Origin: Heliopora coerulea
Lineage: Eukaryota > Cnidaria > Anthozoa > Scleralcyonacea > Helioporidae
DNA: 64,000 bases
Direction: 5' to 3'
Assembly (NCBI GenBank): GCA_030142905.1
Contig: JASJOG010000418.1
Span: forward strand, 40,001-104,000
Shown: one piece after another, positions 21,691 through 34,001 of the stretch
Layout of the letters: each line of letters opens with the position of its first letter
Numbering within the stretch: the first letter of the stretch is position 1
Notes under the pieces: model-generated
Databases searched by the model: none
What the model was told of the DNA's origin: nothing
The model's input: the letters and a program-made list of their open reading frames with translations, nothing else
Position numbers and translations under genes: made by a program

Positions 21691-24600
21691 ATTTAACTTT
21701 CGGAACAGTGACTTTAATGTCATTCCATTTATATTGCCAAGAGCGTTATCTAAATGATAAAGATTGAAGTGAGAACTTGTTTTTGACAATAAGAAATAAA
21801 AGACATCAAATAAGACGAAAGAATAAAGAACGTCGATTATTGTGGTCAAAAAACGGCATACCAAACCTTTAGCTTCTCCATTATTCGCAGATTATCTCAT
21901 CTGACTGTAATGCAAATCTTATCCCCTGAGAATGTATCCAAAAAGGAAAAATTTACATAAGAATTTGTTGACGATAAAAAGAAACAATGAATAAGGAACA
22001 GAAAAGATACACTTGCTGGTTAATTTGCGAGAACCTAAAGTACTTGTTAGCTGTAACAAACAACGACCAGCGTTGTATGATATTAATCGTGATACGAAAA
22101 AATTAAAGAAGCGTGACCAGCATTATACATTACTCGTTAAAGGTTGCAGTTGGCAGCCGAAACCTCGCAGCAATGAATTCTTTGGTCATAGAACGTCTTG
22201 TAATTTTTTGTTCGTGATTCATCGTGATACCCAACTTTGGCGTAGTTAACATTAACAAAGTAGCCATTTTTCTTTGTTTACAATGAGTTTTAACAAGCGA
22301 CTAGAATGAGCTCCCTATCTCTCAACTCGTTCACATGTTAATCATAAAGTTAATCATTTGTAAACTCATCCTAAATGTTCAAAATACTACCTTGATCTAA
22401 TGCTATTGCTGAAAGTGTAAAACGAACTTCAGTCTACTATATTCATCTTAACCCAAGTTCACCCCTCGGACCCCTGAAATTTGTGTTTTTCGTTCGGTCA
22501 TCGGTTCTTGTACTTGGTTTTCTCCGGTGAGAAGCCGAAGAATACTGTTTTCAATTAAATGTGTCTGCACTAAGAACCCGTCTCCGGTCTCTCTGCATGA
22601 CGTGCAGTTGCGTTCTGCAGTCGTGGCTGTTACTTCTTGTGTAAGGATCTCATCTCACTGTAAAAAAAGCTCGAATTTAGGTTAGGAATTATCAGGGCCG
22701 TGAAAATTAGAGAAATAAGGCGTGACTGACTCAAGACGTCCTTATGAAAGGCACGAAAACACTCATAACTTAACAAAGTGAACCAAAAATAACATTCACA
22801 TCTTACGTGAACTGCATGTGTCCATCATAAGACGCGGCTTTGCAGTTGCAGAAACAAACCAGTTCTCGTGTGATGCACGGCGCGGATCTTATTTCTCAGG
22901 TATAAACTGATAGTCGAGTTGGCAAGGGATTCACCTGGCGGAAAACATAATTTTGGTTATAAATATGAGTGCCTGGAAGAAAACCAGACGTATTGCTCTA
23001 AAGAAGTGCTAAGTTGTTAAATTGGCAACGAAATATTAAATTAAAACGTTACTGCTACGTTATAGCAATAGTTCGAGTTTTGTGCTGGGCACCCATATTG
23101 ATTACTAAATAATCATGGTCTCCATATCTTTTCTCGGCAACGGGGTGTATAGGAATTTCTGATGAGTGGGCAAGTCTTATAAGATTTCTGGCTCTGGGTT
23201 TTTGTTATATCATGCACTGGACCTGTAGCACGTTGCCTCGCTGACTATAATCGACAGATACGCCAAATATTTTCAACTGAACAAAAGTCGAGCTATTGTG
23301 AAATTAATCGTGTAAAGCACGACACAGCCGAGCCAAGACGGAATCATGAGATATCTAAACAGATAACACCAGTGTTAGGAATTAATGTTGCAACCGTTTG
23401 TTGAGCAGAGCCATATATCGAGTTTTCTGGAGAGTATGCAACGCTTTTAAAATATCTGACGAGTTTTCTGAGGCCATATATTGGACTGGCAACTTCTACG
23501 AAGTTTCCGCATATAATGAGAGGGGATCTTTAAAATCTGTTTCATTAAGATATAAAGGACGCCAAAATCAAACGTTACCGTTATATGCCCTTGAAGATAA
23601 GACAAAGAGACGATACGGTATCTGAACTGATAACGGCAATATTGATTACCATATACCTGTTTTAGTTTCCGACTCTTCGTGTCGAGGAACAATAAAAATA
23701 TCTTAACTGGGTAGATTTTGATATTTTTGACATTTTATAGACCATAATGAAGGTTGCCAGATCTTAGTGCGTTTAGGATTGACTATGTAAAATGATATAA
23801 ACCTTGGAGGCTGGTGCATGAGCCCAAGTTTTTAACAAAATCAGATTTACCGTTATGAGGAAGTTCTTAGGTGGGAATTTCAGTAATGTTCTCACAACTA
23901 GTTTAAACTGAATATATGAAGTATAAAGAAAGAGAAAAATTTACACTATCTTGACAAATAGCTACCGAATGGACACTTATTCTCCCCGAAAGTAATTCAT
24001 TATTTTACCCTTCTGACTTGAGTTCGAAATACGTCCCTAAGCGGCCGTTTACTCTACAGAGTTAGGTCGATGTGTGCTCCAAGTGTGAACGCTAAACACC
24101 ATCTGGTTTGATCCGGGGCCAAACTCCAGGCCGGCCCCCCTGAAGGTGTTCGTTTTGGCTCTATCTACGGTGGTCCGCTCCTAATGACAGCGCATAGCGG
24201 AAAACAACTTACTCGACCGCGAACTATAGAATAGAGCGCAGCTTGGGAGCACTTTTCCAAAATAAGAAATATTTAAAGGCGGCATACTGGCGATTATCCA
24301 AAGATGAGAAACCAAAGTTTTTGGGAAAAAGTCCTTTGTCACGTCGAATTGTGACCAAGAAACGTCCCTTGAGACGGTATTCTCTCGTTCTCGTACTTTC
24401 TTCTGTACACGTGCAAACTCTAAACCTCTCCTAACTGCTCTTGTTTTAACAACATTATGACTTTATGTGGACTATTAGCGTCCTATGTTTGTTGTAATTC
24501 CCAGTGTTTGACAAGAACAGACGAAACGTAGTTCGAAGAAGAAACTACTAGTAATTTGCTTGGAAGTTAGTTGACTGGGTTCTGGTTTAAGGAGTGAATG

Positions 24601-27589
24601 TAGGCTCGGTGTCGACCTAGATAAATAACAAGTCGATCTTAATTTGTTTCACTACACAGTGAAAAGCTCCTTATGAGTTTACCTTTATTCAGGAATATAT
24701 TTTTATGGGTTTTGCTTTCGTTTACTGTTATCATAGGCATTCTACCCTCAAGCTAAGTTACAATTCTTGATCAAGTTGGGGTTGAAGTTTTTAATATCAA
24801 TGTACGATACAAAGTTTGCGTAAGAGCCATAGAACATTCACACGGGATAAGTTTTAACATGAATTTAAAGTAAGTAGAGAGTGTAAGTCTTTCTCTTGAG
24901 AGTGATAAATTGAAAAGCGGATTCCGTGCCAGTTTTTGATTGGAAACTGTTTGACTGGGATTCAAGTTCTAAATTTATCGACAAGCAGCACAAAATTCTG
25001 AACAAGAGCCATCGGACATGAGGATAAAGCATGCATAAACGCACGCCCACACTTTCTTAACAGGCCTTAATTCCACGTGTGTGCGACATCAGTTGATTCC
25101 TTTTTTTCTTTGCTAACAATGTGTACATTGTTTGAAGCTTAGTTAGTACCATCTTTTAAGGAGGGAAAATTTTCTTGTGAATAAAACCCAAAGAAGAACT
25201 GCATAGAAAAAATGAGCAGTATGCAGGGTGCTCCTCATCTAACGACGGACTTTGCGAACTTCAAGTCTTTAAAATTTATTTCAGTTAGTTAAATTTATGC
25301 GGAGAGTTACCGCCGTTGGTATGGCTCCTGAAGCATTGAAGACACGAGATTCATACTCATCTGAAGAAGAAACTTAAAGTTGGCTGAGAACTACAAAAAA
25401 TATACATGAAGGAACTATAAAAATCCGGAGAATACGTCAATAAATTCCGGTCCAAGATTAACCCCCAGAAAGGGATATTTGACCATTTGCGTGCACAATT
25501 GAACCACGTGTGCATTCTCGAGAAGAATCTATTAATTTTGTTCTAAACCCAAGTACGGAATGCTATCAATGAGCTGGTCAAGCAAAAATTAATGGCATAT
25601 ATTAGGATGTGCATGTTGTATGATCAATTCCTCCATTGTTTGTATTTGGAACATTTTCCAACAATTGCGATATTATTTACAGGTTGGCTAATTCTAAATA
25701 TATAGTGACAAACAGCATTCAAAGTACATACTTACGAAGAAGGAACTGAAAATATCTCTTTCATATCTTTCTTGTTGCAAGAACGAAATGTGGTGTGAAA
25801 TGTTACATTCCTTTATCGTTCATGTGTTTGATAGTTCTCGTGTTTCATCATCGCTGCTTAGATTAATTATTCAATTTCGTTATTCGTATATTAAGTCTCT
25901 TACTAACCCTCGACTTCAATCCAATCGACGTGAGAAACAACGCATGAGCTAGAAAACAACAAACTTCAAGTAAACAGTGAGTGGGAACGTTTATATCTAA
26001 GATGAACTAAGGTCGTTAAATTTACGATTCCAGTAAAACTGACCAAAAGGTAAAATTCTTGTTCAGATGGCAGAAGTGATGCTTAGATTGTTAAAACTCA
26101 TGGAAATATGTTTCAAAGAAGTCTTAAAAAATGCACCGAAATTAACAGTTGAGATGTGGATGTTCATGTTGTCAAGTAACTTTTGACACAAAGCTATTTT
26201 AAAAATATACCTTTTGGTTTTAGTGCATATTTTCAGCCTGGATATGCGCCATCGTTGGTCTTAAACCTTTTGATCTCGAAAGTTTCGATCAGAATATCAA
26301 AATACTAGCTCTTCCAATGGTCCTCGGTGTCTCTTATTACGTGAGAGCAAAGCGAAAACAAATTGTTCAAGATTTTTCTATAATTTGTTAAAGTAAACTG
26401 AGAAAAAGTCATGATCGTCCACAACTGATTGTCATGGAAATTTCGTACACAAAAAGTGGAATAAACACAAATTTCAGCTATGGGAGCTCTGATTCTATGG
26501 ACTATACCGGGAATATGTGTGGTCAATGTCAAAGACTGTTCGAGAGCCTGCAAAACATACTGAGAAGAACGCTGCAGGGCTCCCTAAAGAACTATGAGTT
26601 GTAAAAGGTAAAGAATAGATGTACTCTTCTCCAAGAAGTCGAAAAGTTATTGGAATGCCTGATCGTCATTTTATGAATAGCCATTTATTAGAACAACACC
26701 AGAAATAGATTAAAGCTAATAATGTTTGTCATGTAATGTTACGTCATTTCTCTGGTATCGTTCATGATGGCTATAAAATGTCTGAGCAATACAGATTACT
26801 GTTCAATTTTCATCAAGTCTGAATTAAATCAATTTTATCGCTTAAAGCTCCTTCCCAAAGTTTTCATACAGCAGTGTTGGTATTTATCGTGGTACGATAG
26901 ATTAATTGTGGTAAATACTTTTAGATTAATTTCTAAGTCTATATTTAAGATGTTGCCAAGACAACTTCATCGATCTTTTACATAAATAGAAAAACATCTT
27001 TCATCACAGCGTAGGATACTCAACACAAACAACCTTCTCCTTTTCCGTTTAATTACGTAACCTGTTACGTTATTCATGAATGTTCTTGTGCTTAACTGAT
27101 TTCTGTTGTAGTTCTAAGAGACTGGTTTTCGTAAAATTATTTCCAGGCAATAATGTTTATCACGAGCCTTTCTTTAATTCTTTCTCATCTGGTAGCGCTA
27201 TAGCTACGACTTCAAGTCGAAAGATATTTAAGCCAAATTTTATTCCTGCTGTGTTTCCATCGCCAGATCAGGTGCATATTCTTGTGACAACTTGCTCAAA
27301 CGGTCGATTAGTCCAATAGATTAGAATTTTCGTACTAACTGCCCATGGTACTCAGCAGCGGTGAATTTAGTTTCTTTTGTTAGGGGTATGCAATGTCAGC
27401 TTGTCAGGCCTATTAAATTTTCTCTTCTTCGGATACTCAAGTCCACACAAATAAGACTCGCATGAAGCCTCAGTTATTTCCACTTATCGCAAAACTAGTG
27501 CCACAGCGAACGTCCTAAGAGCACGTCCAGTGAGTTGCTTTTAACGGCGAGTCGGCTTTTACGACGAAAGAAATAATGCTATATACAAC

Positions 27590-27790
27590 AAGAACTTGGC
27601 GCTGCGGAGGCTCAGGCGTCAGGGCGACCACCTCCCACCCCTGAGCCGTTCACGAGTTCCAATCAAAATCGCGAAGTTGGTTTTGCATGTCCGATCACAT
27701 GTGGGAAGAATTCGTCAACTCCCTGCCGACAGTCGTGGGTTTTCTCCGAGTTCTAAGGTTTACTCCCACAAGAAAGGTTCGACAGTGGTT
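27590..27790 (+). repeat. SINE-like repeat
   Basis: A GC-richer segment with CACGAGTTCCAATC (B-box-like), CACATGTGGGAAGAATTCG and GGGTTTTCTCCGAGTTCTAA. It resembles the body of the tRNA-derived SINE at 12985 (ACACATGTGAGAAGAG and TTCTCCGGGTACTCC). Confidence 0.5.
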
Positions 27791-28964
27791 TAGGCTTATT
27801 AGTATAGGAAAATTAATGTCAAAACATAGTCCTGACGGATAGCGACCTGAAAATACTTACACTACCAATTACATTTGCATTTTCACTTATACCTTCACAC
27901 TAGTCAATTGCCATGAAGATCAAAAGCAATTATGGAAATTGTATCATAATCTTTTCGGGACAAAAAATAAAGATATATTTTATGAAAGTGACTGTGAACA
28001 GCTCCTGCAGGTGGGGGACATACACACCTCTGGTACGTCCCTTTATCCACCATTGTTATGTATGGCAGTGATCAAATAATTCGCTTATGTATATGCAGTC
28101 CTTTTTAAGGTTAAAGACAAAACGTTTTACAGTTTGATAAGATAACCGTAAGTGAAGCTTTTTTCTCAAATAAGGCTACAAAGGGACTCACTATTCATAA
28201 TCATCTCTTTAAACGTAACTGAATTTATCGGGGAATTGAGACTGAAAGTTGTTGTAATTACAGTTAAAATGTGAAAATCAACTAAAAGTTTACTGAAGTG
28301 GAGTTTGGGGTCGCCTGTTTGGGTTGGACACTTGTAAAAGCTCACTCTACCTCAGACCTGGCGTTAGGTCTATTCAGAAAGATACTGACACGCATAATGG
28401 CAACACGATGCCCTGCATGTACCAGCGCTGATGCGGCGATATAGATCGCTCAATTTAGGTCAACGCTGTTGCTCTATCTCATCTGATATGTTCTGTTCTG
28501 ATAGAATGAAGCAGTTCTGTGGAGGACATATGGGTATCATTTGGTCATATCAAACTAATTCACTGATTGCTACAGTCTAACATGGTTGTCTCTTAAAAGG
28601 CTGTCATTCTGACAGGTGAGATTCAGATATGAGATAGCTGGATCGTACCTAAAAGAGTTACAAGATGTATCAGAGGTCGCTACAATTTGCTGAGAAGACC
28701 TGGCAGCAGGCCTGGCAATAACAAATTGTTTCTTCGTGTTTGCCCAGCCACTGCATGTTGTGTTAATTGAGCTATCGAGGCAGCTGGTAGTGCTGATCTG
28801 CGGGGATGTGCAGTGTTTCAGTGTTATTTCAGAACTGTCTTCTGGTTAGCATAAAGAGAAAACTTTGTGATTACATTACCCTGCTCGGAAACCTTGCTTG
28901 AGGATCTCTGTTGAATACGACGGAATAATAGCGCCCTCAGCGTTCCCAGTTGACTCGACAGCTT

Positions 28965-29040
28965 TCATTAGATATGGCCGCAGGCCAGTAAACCGTATAG
29001 CAGGTGCGAGTTCAAATCCCGCTGTCAACAAACGTTTCCA
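28965..29040 (+). repeat. tRNA-like B-box fragment
   Basis: GGTGCGAGTTCAAATCCCGC is a B-box and T-arm-like piece, the same as in the SINEs at 49.4-49.8 kb. No convincing tRNA 5' half precedes it, so it is a SINE remnant rather than a tRNA gene. Confidence 0.5.
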
Positions 29041-29658
29041 GCTGCCCCTCGTAGTCTGGGATAATACAGTTATGAAAAATTTTTCTTTATGTTAACCTTT
29101 GGGATGGTTTAGCTGAATTTCCTTATAATGCATCCTTAAGCATTTAGTTTAGCATGTCCATACGACCAAAGTAACTTTGTCTGCTTTTGTATGCTGAATG
29201 ATAGTGCGACTTCCACCAATCAACAACGGGGTAGCAAGCGAACTGGAGCAGGTGGAAAGTCGGTGGTGCGGAACCGAAAAAGGCGCCTGACTCACGGCCA
29301 ACTTTTTATACTTAATTCCAGATGGGAGAAAAATCAAATCCAAGATATTCCTTTTCGACGAATTACCAAAAATTTAAGTGTTCTTTCGATATCTTAATTA
29401 CGGGGTTGATCACTTCGCGTTGTGTCATGTCAAGAATGCAAATATGTTGTCAGGTGTAATGGCTATAGTTACTGTTTTGTTATCATTCCCAAAAAACTTT
29501 TGAAAATGATGTATTTAATTATTGATGCTTTTAATTGTAATTGTAATTTATCATGCAACATTCAGATATTGTACTAAAGTTTCATATTTTTTGTTTTGTA
29601 TTGTTGCTGTATATGATATTGTAATCTGTACTATTGGCAAGAGTACGGTAAAAATAGC

Positions 29659-29840
29659 ATAAAAGTTGAACCGAATATGGTGTGTGCGTAATATATTTAG
29701 ATAAATCACAACACGGTTGCCATAAGTGAAATTTCCATTTTATCTAAATTAGATAAAACATTGAAATTTCGCCGAAAAGAAACCGTGTTGTTGTTTATCT
29801 AAATATATGATGCACACACTATGTTCAGTTCACCTTTTAT
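29659..29840. repeat. Foldback element, 60-bp arms
   Basis: Arms 29659-29718 and 29781-29840 are inverted copies (GTGTGTGCGTAATATATTTA against GTGTGTGCATCATATATTTA, and AACACGGTT in both). The 62-bp spacer is itself nearly palindromic (GAAATTTC at both ends, TATCTAAATTAGATA in the centre). Weaker complementarity extends to about 29646 and 29853. It has no ORF and is MITE-like. Confidence 0.88.
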
Positions 29841-32027
29841 CCTCTTTTTGCTGAAGAAATGAGTTAATAGAGGTTTCCGAAGGAAACAAATTGGAATCAA
29901 ATTTTCGCGTTGCACTCAAAGGCCTTCGCTCGGAACGTCAATATCTCCTCTCTTAACACGTCATTCAGTACTACCTATGTAGCAATCTACTTTTTTAACA
30001 TTGCCTCTGAAGAATACTGTCTTGCTGAAATAATGTACGAATTTTTCCACAGAAAATAAATTCTTCAATATCATTGCAAAACAGGTTGCACTTCAGATTA
30101 CGCCTTGAAATACATCGAGCAGTAAACTAAAATTATGGCTATACATGCTACTGCATAAAATAGCATATATAAAATAGCATATAGCATAAAATACTGTTCA
30201 GTGTTTTTTGCAACAAATACAGCTACCTAAATTCAGCACTCCAACTTCTTCACCAAAATACCTCAGAGGATGTTTCCTCTTACCCACATCAAACTGTGGG
30301 ATGCTGATGTTACAAAGCAAAGATGTCAGCGTGGCGAAACATGTCACATGCTAAGTTGCTGTAAGCGTTTTCCGATTTCATTGGCAAATTTATTGAATTT
30401 ACGTTCAGCAATCAAACTGCGACTTTGAAGAATTTGAAGTTATTAACTCATAGCAAGCTAATGAAGGATCTTATGTCAACCAAAAATTCGTTTTACTGGT
30501 GACAAAACCAATGACACGCGGTTCAACATTGTTTAACACGTCCTGACTAACAAATGCTGGGATTTGTTACTGCTTGCCGAAGACAATTCGGGATGGTGTG
30601 ACCTTGAAGGACCTTTAAAGCGCTCTTCACTCGAAGTCTTTAAGGGTCGTTCAAGGCGACATTAGCCGAACTGCCGTGAACAGAAATAACTCAGTAAAGT
30701 TTCTTTAGTTAAGTTCCCGCATTCTGCTCCTGTTTTTATTATTTTTTTTTGTTCTTTTTTAGAGGCCGTTTTGCAATTTTGCCATTTGTGGAGGTAACAA
30801 TCAGTTTATAGTCGAAGTTGAACAAGTTGAAACTCGTCTAATGAAACGGAACACGTCTTTGTTTGTGGCTAGGTTCAGCATCACATGACACTATTGAGCG
30901 ATGTGGATAAGAAAATGTTTAACTTTGTTTTACGAGCCAGGTATTCTCGAGGTTCTTACAGAAGAGTGGAACTTTCAGGCTTTCGAGAACAATGCGATTC
31001 ATATTCAGAAACGTCCCACTGAGGTGAAATAAAATTCGGTCAATGAGATTTTCGTGATGCAAATTCATTCAGAAAAAAATTGTTTCTAAACTTCAGAGTT
31101 TAGTTTCTGATGATGCACAAAAAAACACCAGAAAAAAGGAAAAGTAATGATAAGAAGCTCAAGTGGTTGTTATTTCGTGCGAGTGGGTACTTGTATATCT
31201 CATCCTATGAAGCTTGTTTTGGTATTTACACTGAAAGATCCTTCGTTACCAACTGGTATCCAAACGCTATTCTTTCATAAAAACTGCAAAAATGCACCCT
31301 GAAACTTAGTCTTTGTGGAATGATGGCTTACAGGTTACTTACGTCTTGCCACTGTAAACTTTTCATGATATTTGTTTTGGGCGAAACATTCTACGTAAAG
31401 AATGGTTCATTCTAAACACGTGATATAAGACCGCAACCTTTCTTGTTTGTTTTGGTGGCATGATTAGACGTTTAAACATCTTGCCATATTTTGTAGTATG
31501 GGTTGTTTTGAACGTTTGATAGGGTCTTCGCATCTCCTTTGAATATGATTAAAACATTGGCAAGCTGACGTGGAATTCGATAGCATGCTAGTCTTTCCCG
31601 TCCTGTAATATCGACGTCAGCAAATGACCCGGAGGCATCACTAATTGTAAGGAAATGAAACGTCGATATGTCGTATCTTCTGTAATCTCGACGTCAATTT
31701 TTGATGTCATTTTCCTCTCTTTACAAAGCTGCTTAGTAAAATTTTAGAAAGGGAAGACATTTCAGGAAAAACAAAGCTAGGTTCATAGACCTGCTAATTA
31801 AACTCAACCGAACAAAAATTTAAAGTCTCTCGCTTTACAGGTGCCAGTTACTTTAATTTTTATACCCTATCTTAGTATACTACAGGAATTTCAGAAAAAC
31901 GAGAAATGAGCAGCGTAAGTTGTTTCGACCAGCTTCCCTGATCTTTCAGTTAACAGCGTCTGTATATACATATATATCGTACACTTTTTTGTAAATTCTG
32001 GGGAACTTCATCATCAGTTGTAAGGAC

Positions 32028-32053
32028 CTGAGGAAAAGGCAGTGCTTCGAAAC
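32028..32053 (+). ncRNA. Hammerhead-ribozyme-like motif
   Basis: CTGAGGA, an AGGC-AGT-GCTT stem-loop, then GAAACGTTGA with a palindromic ACGT helix III. Flanking A/T-rich TTAAAAAGTTTTTAA is shared in style with the copy at 48.3 kb. Stem I pairing is weak here. Confidence 0.4.
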
Positions 32054-32137
32054 GTTGATTAAAAAGTTTTTAACACACGTTCCTGCTGTGGTTGTCAACA
32101 TGTATATACGTACATACGTACATATATACATATATAT

Positions 32138-32290
32138 ATATATAAACAAAATAAATTCCGAAAAGGAGAGTCATCTTGAAAACTAAAAATTCGAGTTATA
32201 AATCAAGCGACGTAACTTTCACTTCTTTTATAACTCAAATCTTGAATTTTTAAGCTAACTCTCCTTTTTGAAATTTGTTTTGTTTATATA
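32138..32290. repeat. Foldback element, about 60-bp arms
   Basis: The left arm (TATATAAACAAAATAAATTC, AAAAGGAGAGT, GAGTTATA) is inverted in the right arm (TATAACTC, ACTCTCCTTTTTG, TTTGTTTTGTTTATATA). Related single arms occur at 10187-10259 and about 39080-39135. It is embedded in TATA/TACG microsatellite sequence. Confidence 0.85.
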
Positions 32291-32365
32291 TATGAATGTA
32301 CGTACGTACGTATGTATGTATGCATGTATGTATGTATGTATGTATGTTTGTATGTATTTATCATA
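32285..32365. repeat. (TACG/TATG)n microsatellite
   Basis: ACGTACGTACGTATGTATGT continues as TATG units. A second TATA/TACG stretch flanks the foldback on its left (32100-32145). Confidence 0.9.
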
Positions 32366-33596
32366 CCATTCGTCCGTTTGATAAGAAATCTTGTGGGTTG
32401 TTAAAAATCTGCCTTTCTATTGCAAGGACTATAATTCATTAAAATAGATAAAAAAATCAAATCCTAGTATCTTCTCGCGTGATGTGTTTAGGTCTATTTT
32501 CACTTCAAGTGGATAAAATGATTTGATAAAATTATAGCACATGCCGCATATGAAGTGTTCATAACGCCATCGTACCAGCTGGAGGTGTTGATCGAAACAA
32601 ACCAAAACCTGACTCATATTACGAATCTTTGTTTACCTTGGAGTGCACTTAATATTGTGATCTATGTCTTGTTATTCTTCGATCCACCTGTCGTAACTCA
32701 AGACGTTTAATTCCACAAAGAAACCCATATTGTGAAGAACAAGTGTTTTTCTTCAGTGCAATACTTGACGTATCACTGAGGCCATTGGCTCTCGATTGCT
32801 ACGACCCACCAAGGTCCCATGGAAAGAACGTCGCTAACAGGAACAATACCACAAAGATCTTTTCATACATTTCCGATCCTTTTTACGCTACCTAGAATTT
32901 TTTGAGAAAATGTTTTACTACAGGAAGTGCAAGTCATTTGGGCGTCAAATAGGCGTTCCTTATGTCCGCGTTGAGTCATTGTTTACTTCGATAGACCCCC
33001 CCCGGGGCAACTTTGGATAGGGAAGCACTGTCACGAGGGACACTTCTAAAACTGTCGCAAGACAAACGAGGTAAACAGTCCTTGTAAAATACTTATTAAA
33101 GATCTACAGTAAAGACTTTGCCGTTTGCGTCATTCACTTATTCCGTGATCTTGCTGTAGCGATCCCTCGTTCCTGTACATGTTATCATTTTTTTTCACTG
33201 CTCTTCCGAAGTAATTGTCACGAAAAACAGATACGCCACAACATAATGATTGCACGAGCAATTAACCAAATCCTGAGTTCCGCTTTTGGAATGTTCAGAA
33301 TTTCCAAAATATTCCAAAAGGACTGCCGGGAAGACTTGCTCCAGTCCCCGGGGACCGGCCATAGGGGTTGTCAAACAATCTCAGAATTCGTGCATCAGTT
33401 TGAATAATGATGCAGGGAAACTGGCTGAATGGTGAAGGCAGGATTTTCGGAAAATTCTGTAGGTTATATTTATTATCTGTAAATGAAAAGGCCAACATCC
33501 TCTTTGTCAATTAAACAAGCGAATTACTAAAGCGTTTCCAATAAATGCAAAGTGATAAAAACTGATCGGGTTTATTGTGAAGGCATTACGGCAACG

Positions 33597-34001
33597 ATGA
33601 TGGCTGATGTGGCTGTCACACGAACAGACTTCCAGTATCAGGCCAGTGAAAGTGCGGAGAATTACGAGCCAGTGATTCAACATGTGTGGAGTCAGAAACC
33701 GAACGACGAGAAAGCCGATACAAAAGTAACAATAAGTGGAGGATCCGAGAAAGAATCACATTTCAACTACGGTTATGAGAGACCGACCCTACTTTCCGGA
33801 GCTCAGTCCTGTGGAACACGAATGACCGCCTCTGAGGGCAACAAGATTTCATTTGTACACATCGCGCCCAAAGTAGATGGCCGTCGACTCTCGTATACTG
33901 GCTCTCAGACAGAAAACTCTGGAAGTTCACAATCTAATTCACCGGAGGCAATGCCCGTTTCTTCCAGCAGTGGATTTAGCGAAAGCACCAGTCCAAACAA
34001 G
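33597..34001 (+). CDS. Unrecognised gene, exon 1 (start codon)
   Basis: It encodes residues 1-135 and ends AACAAG before a GTACGG donor, phase 0. The C-terminal third is Ser/Asn-rich (SGSSQSNSPEAMPVSSSSG). The local sequence has normal CpG content, unlike the intron that follows. Confidence 0.82.

Larger units (their letters stand above)
16112..33596. other. Intergenic region between ACSS2 and the unrecognised gene
   Basis: The two genes are divergent (minus then plus) and 17.5 kb apart. I found no coding exon with supporting splice structure. Identified content is SINE-like pieces (18.5, 27.6, 29.0 kb), a hammerhead-like repeat (21.66 kb), foldbacks (29.66, 32.14 kb) and microsatellites (32.1-32.4 kb). 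From about 17.3 to 19.6 kb the sequence is CpG-poor; from 20 to 33.5 kb it is not. Other stretches, notably 22.3-27.5 and 30-31.9 kb, hold nothing I recognise. Confidence 0.5.

Noticed and set aside
21559..21864. 101-codon minus-strand ORF with a GPCR-like KDETRLARRLF string
   Set aside because: That string is the translation of the dispersed hammerhead-like repeat; there are no transmembrane pattern or splice sites.
27080..27319. 79-codon forward ORF
   Set aside because: No supporting splice structure or recognisable domain; its length is within chance for this composition.
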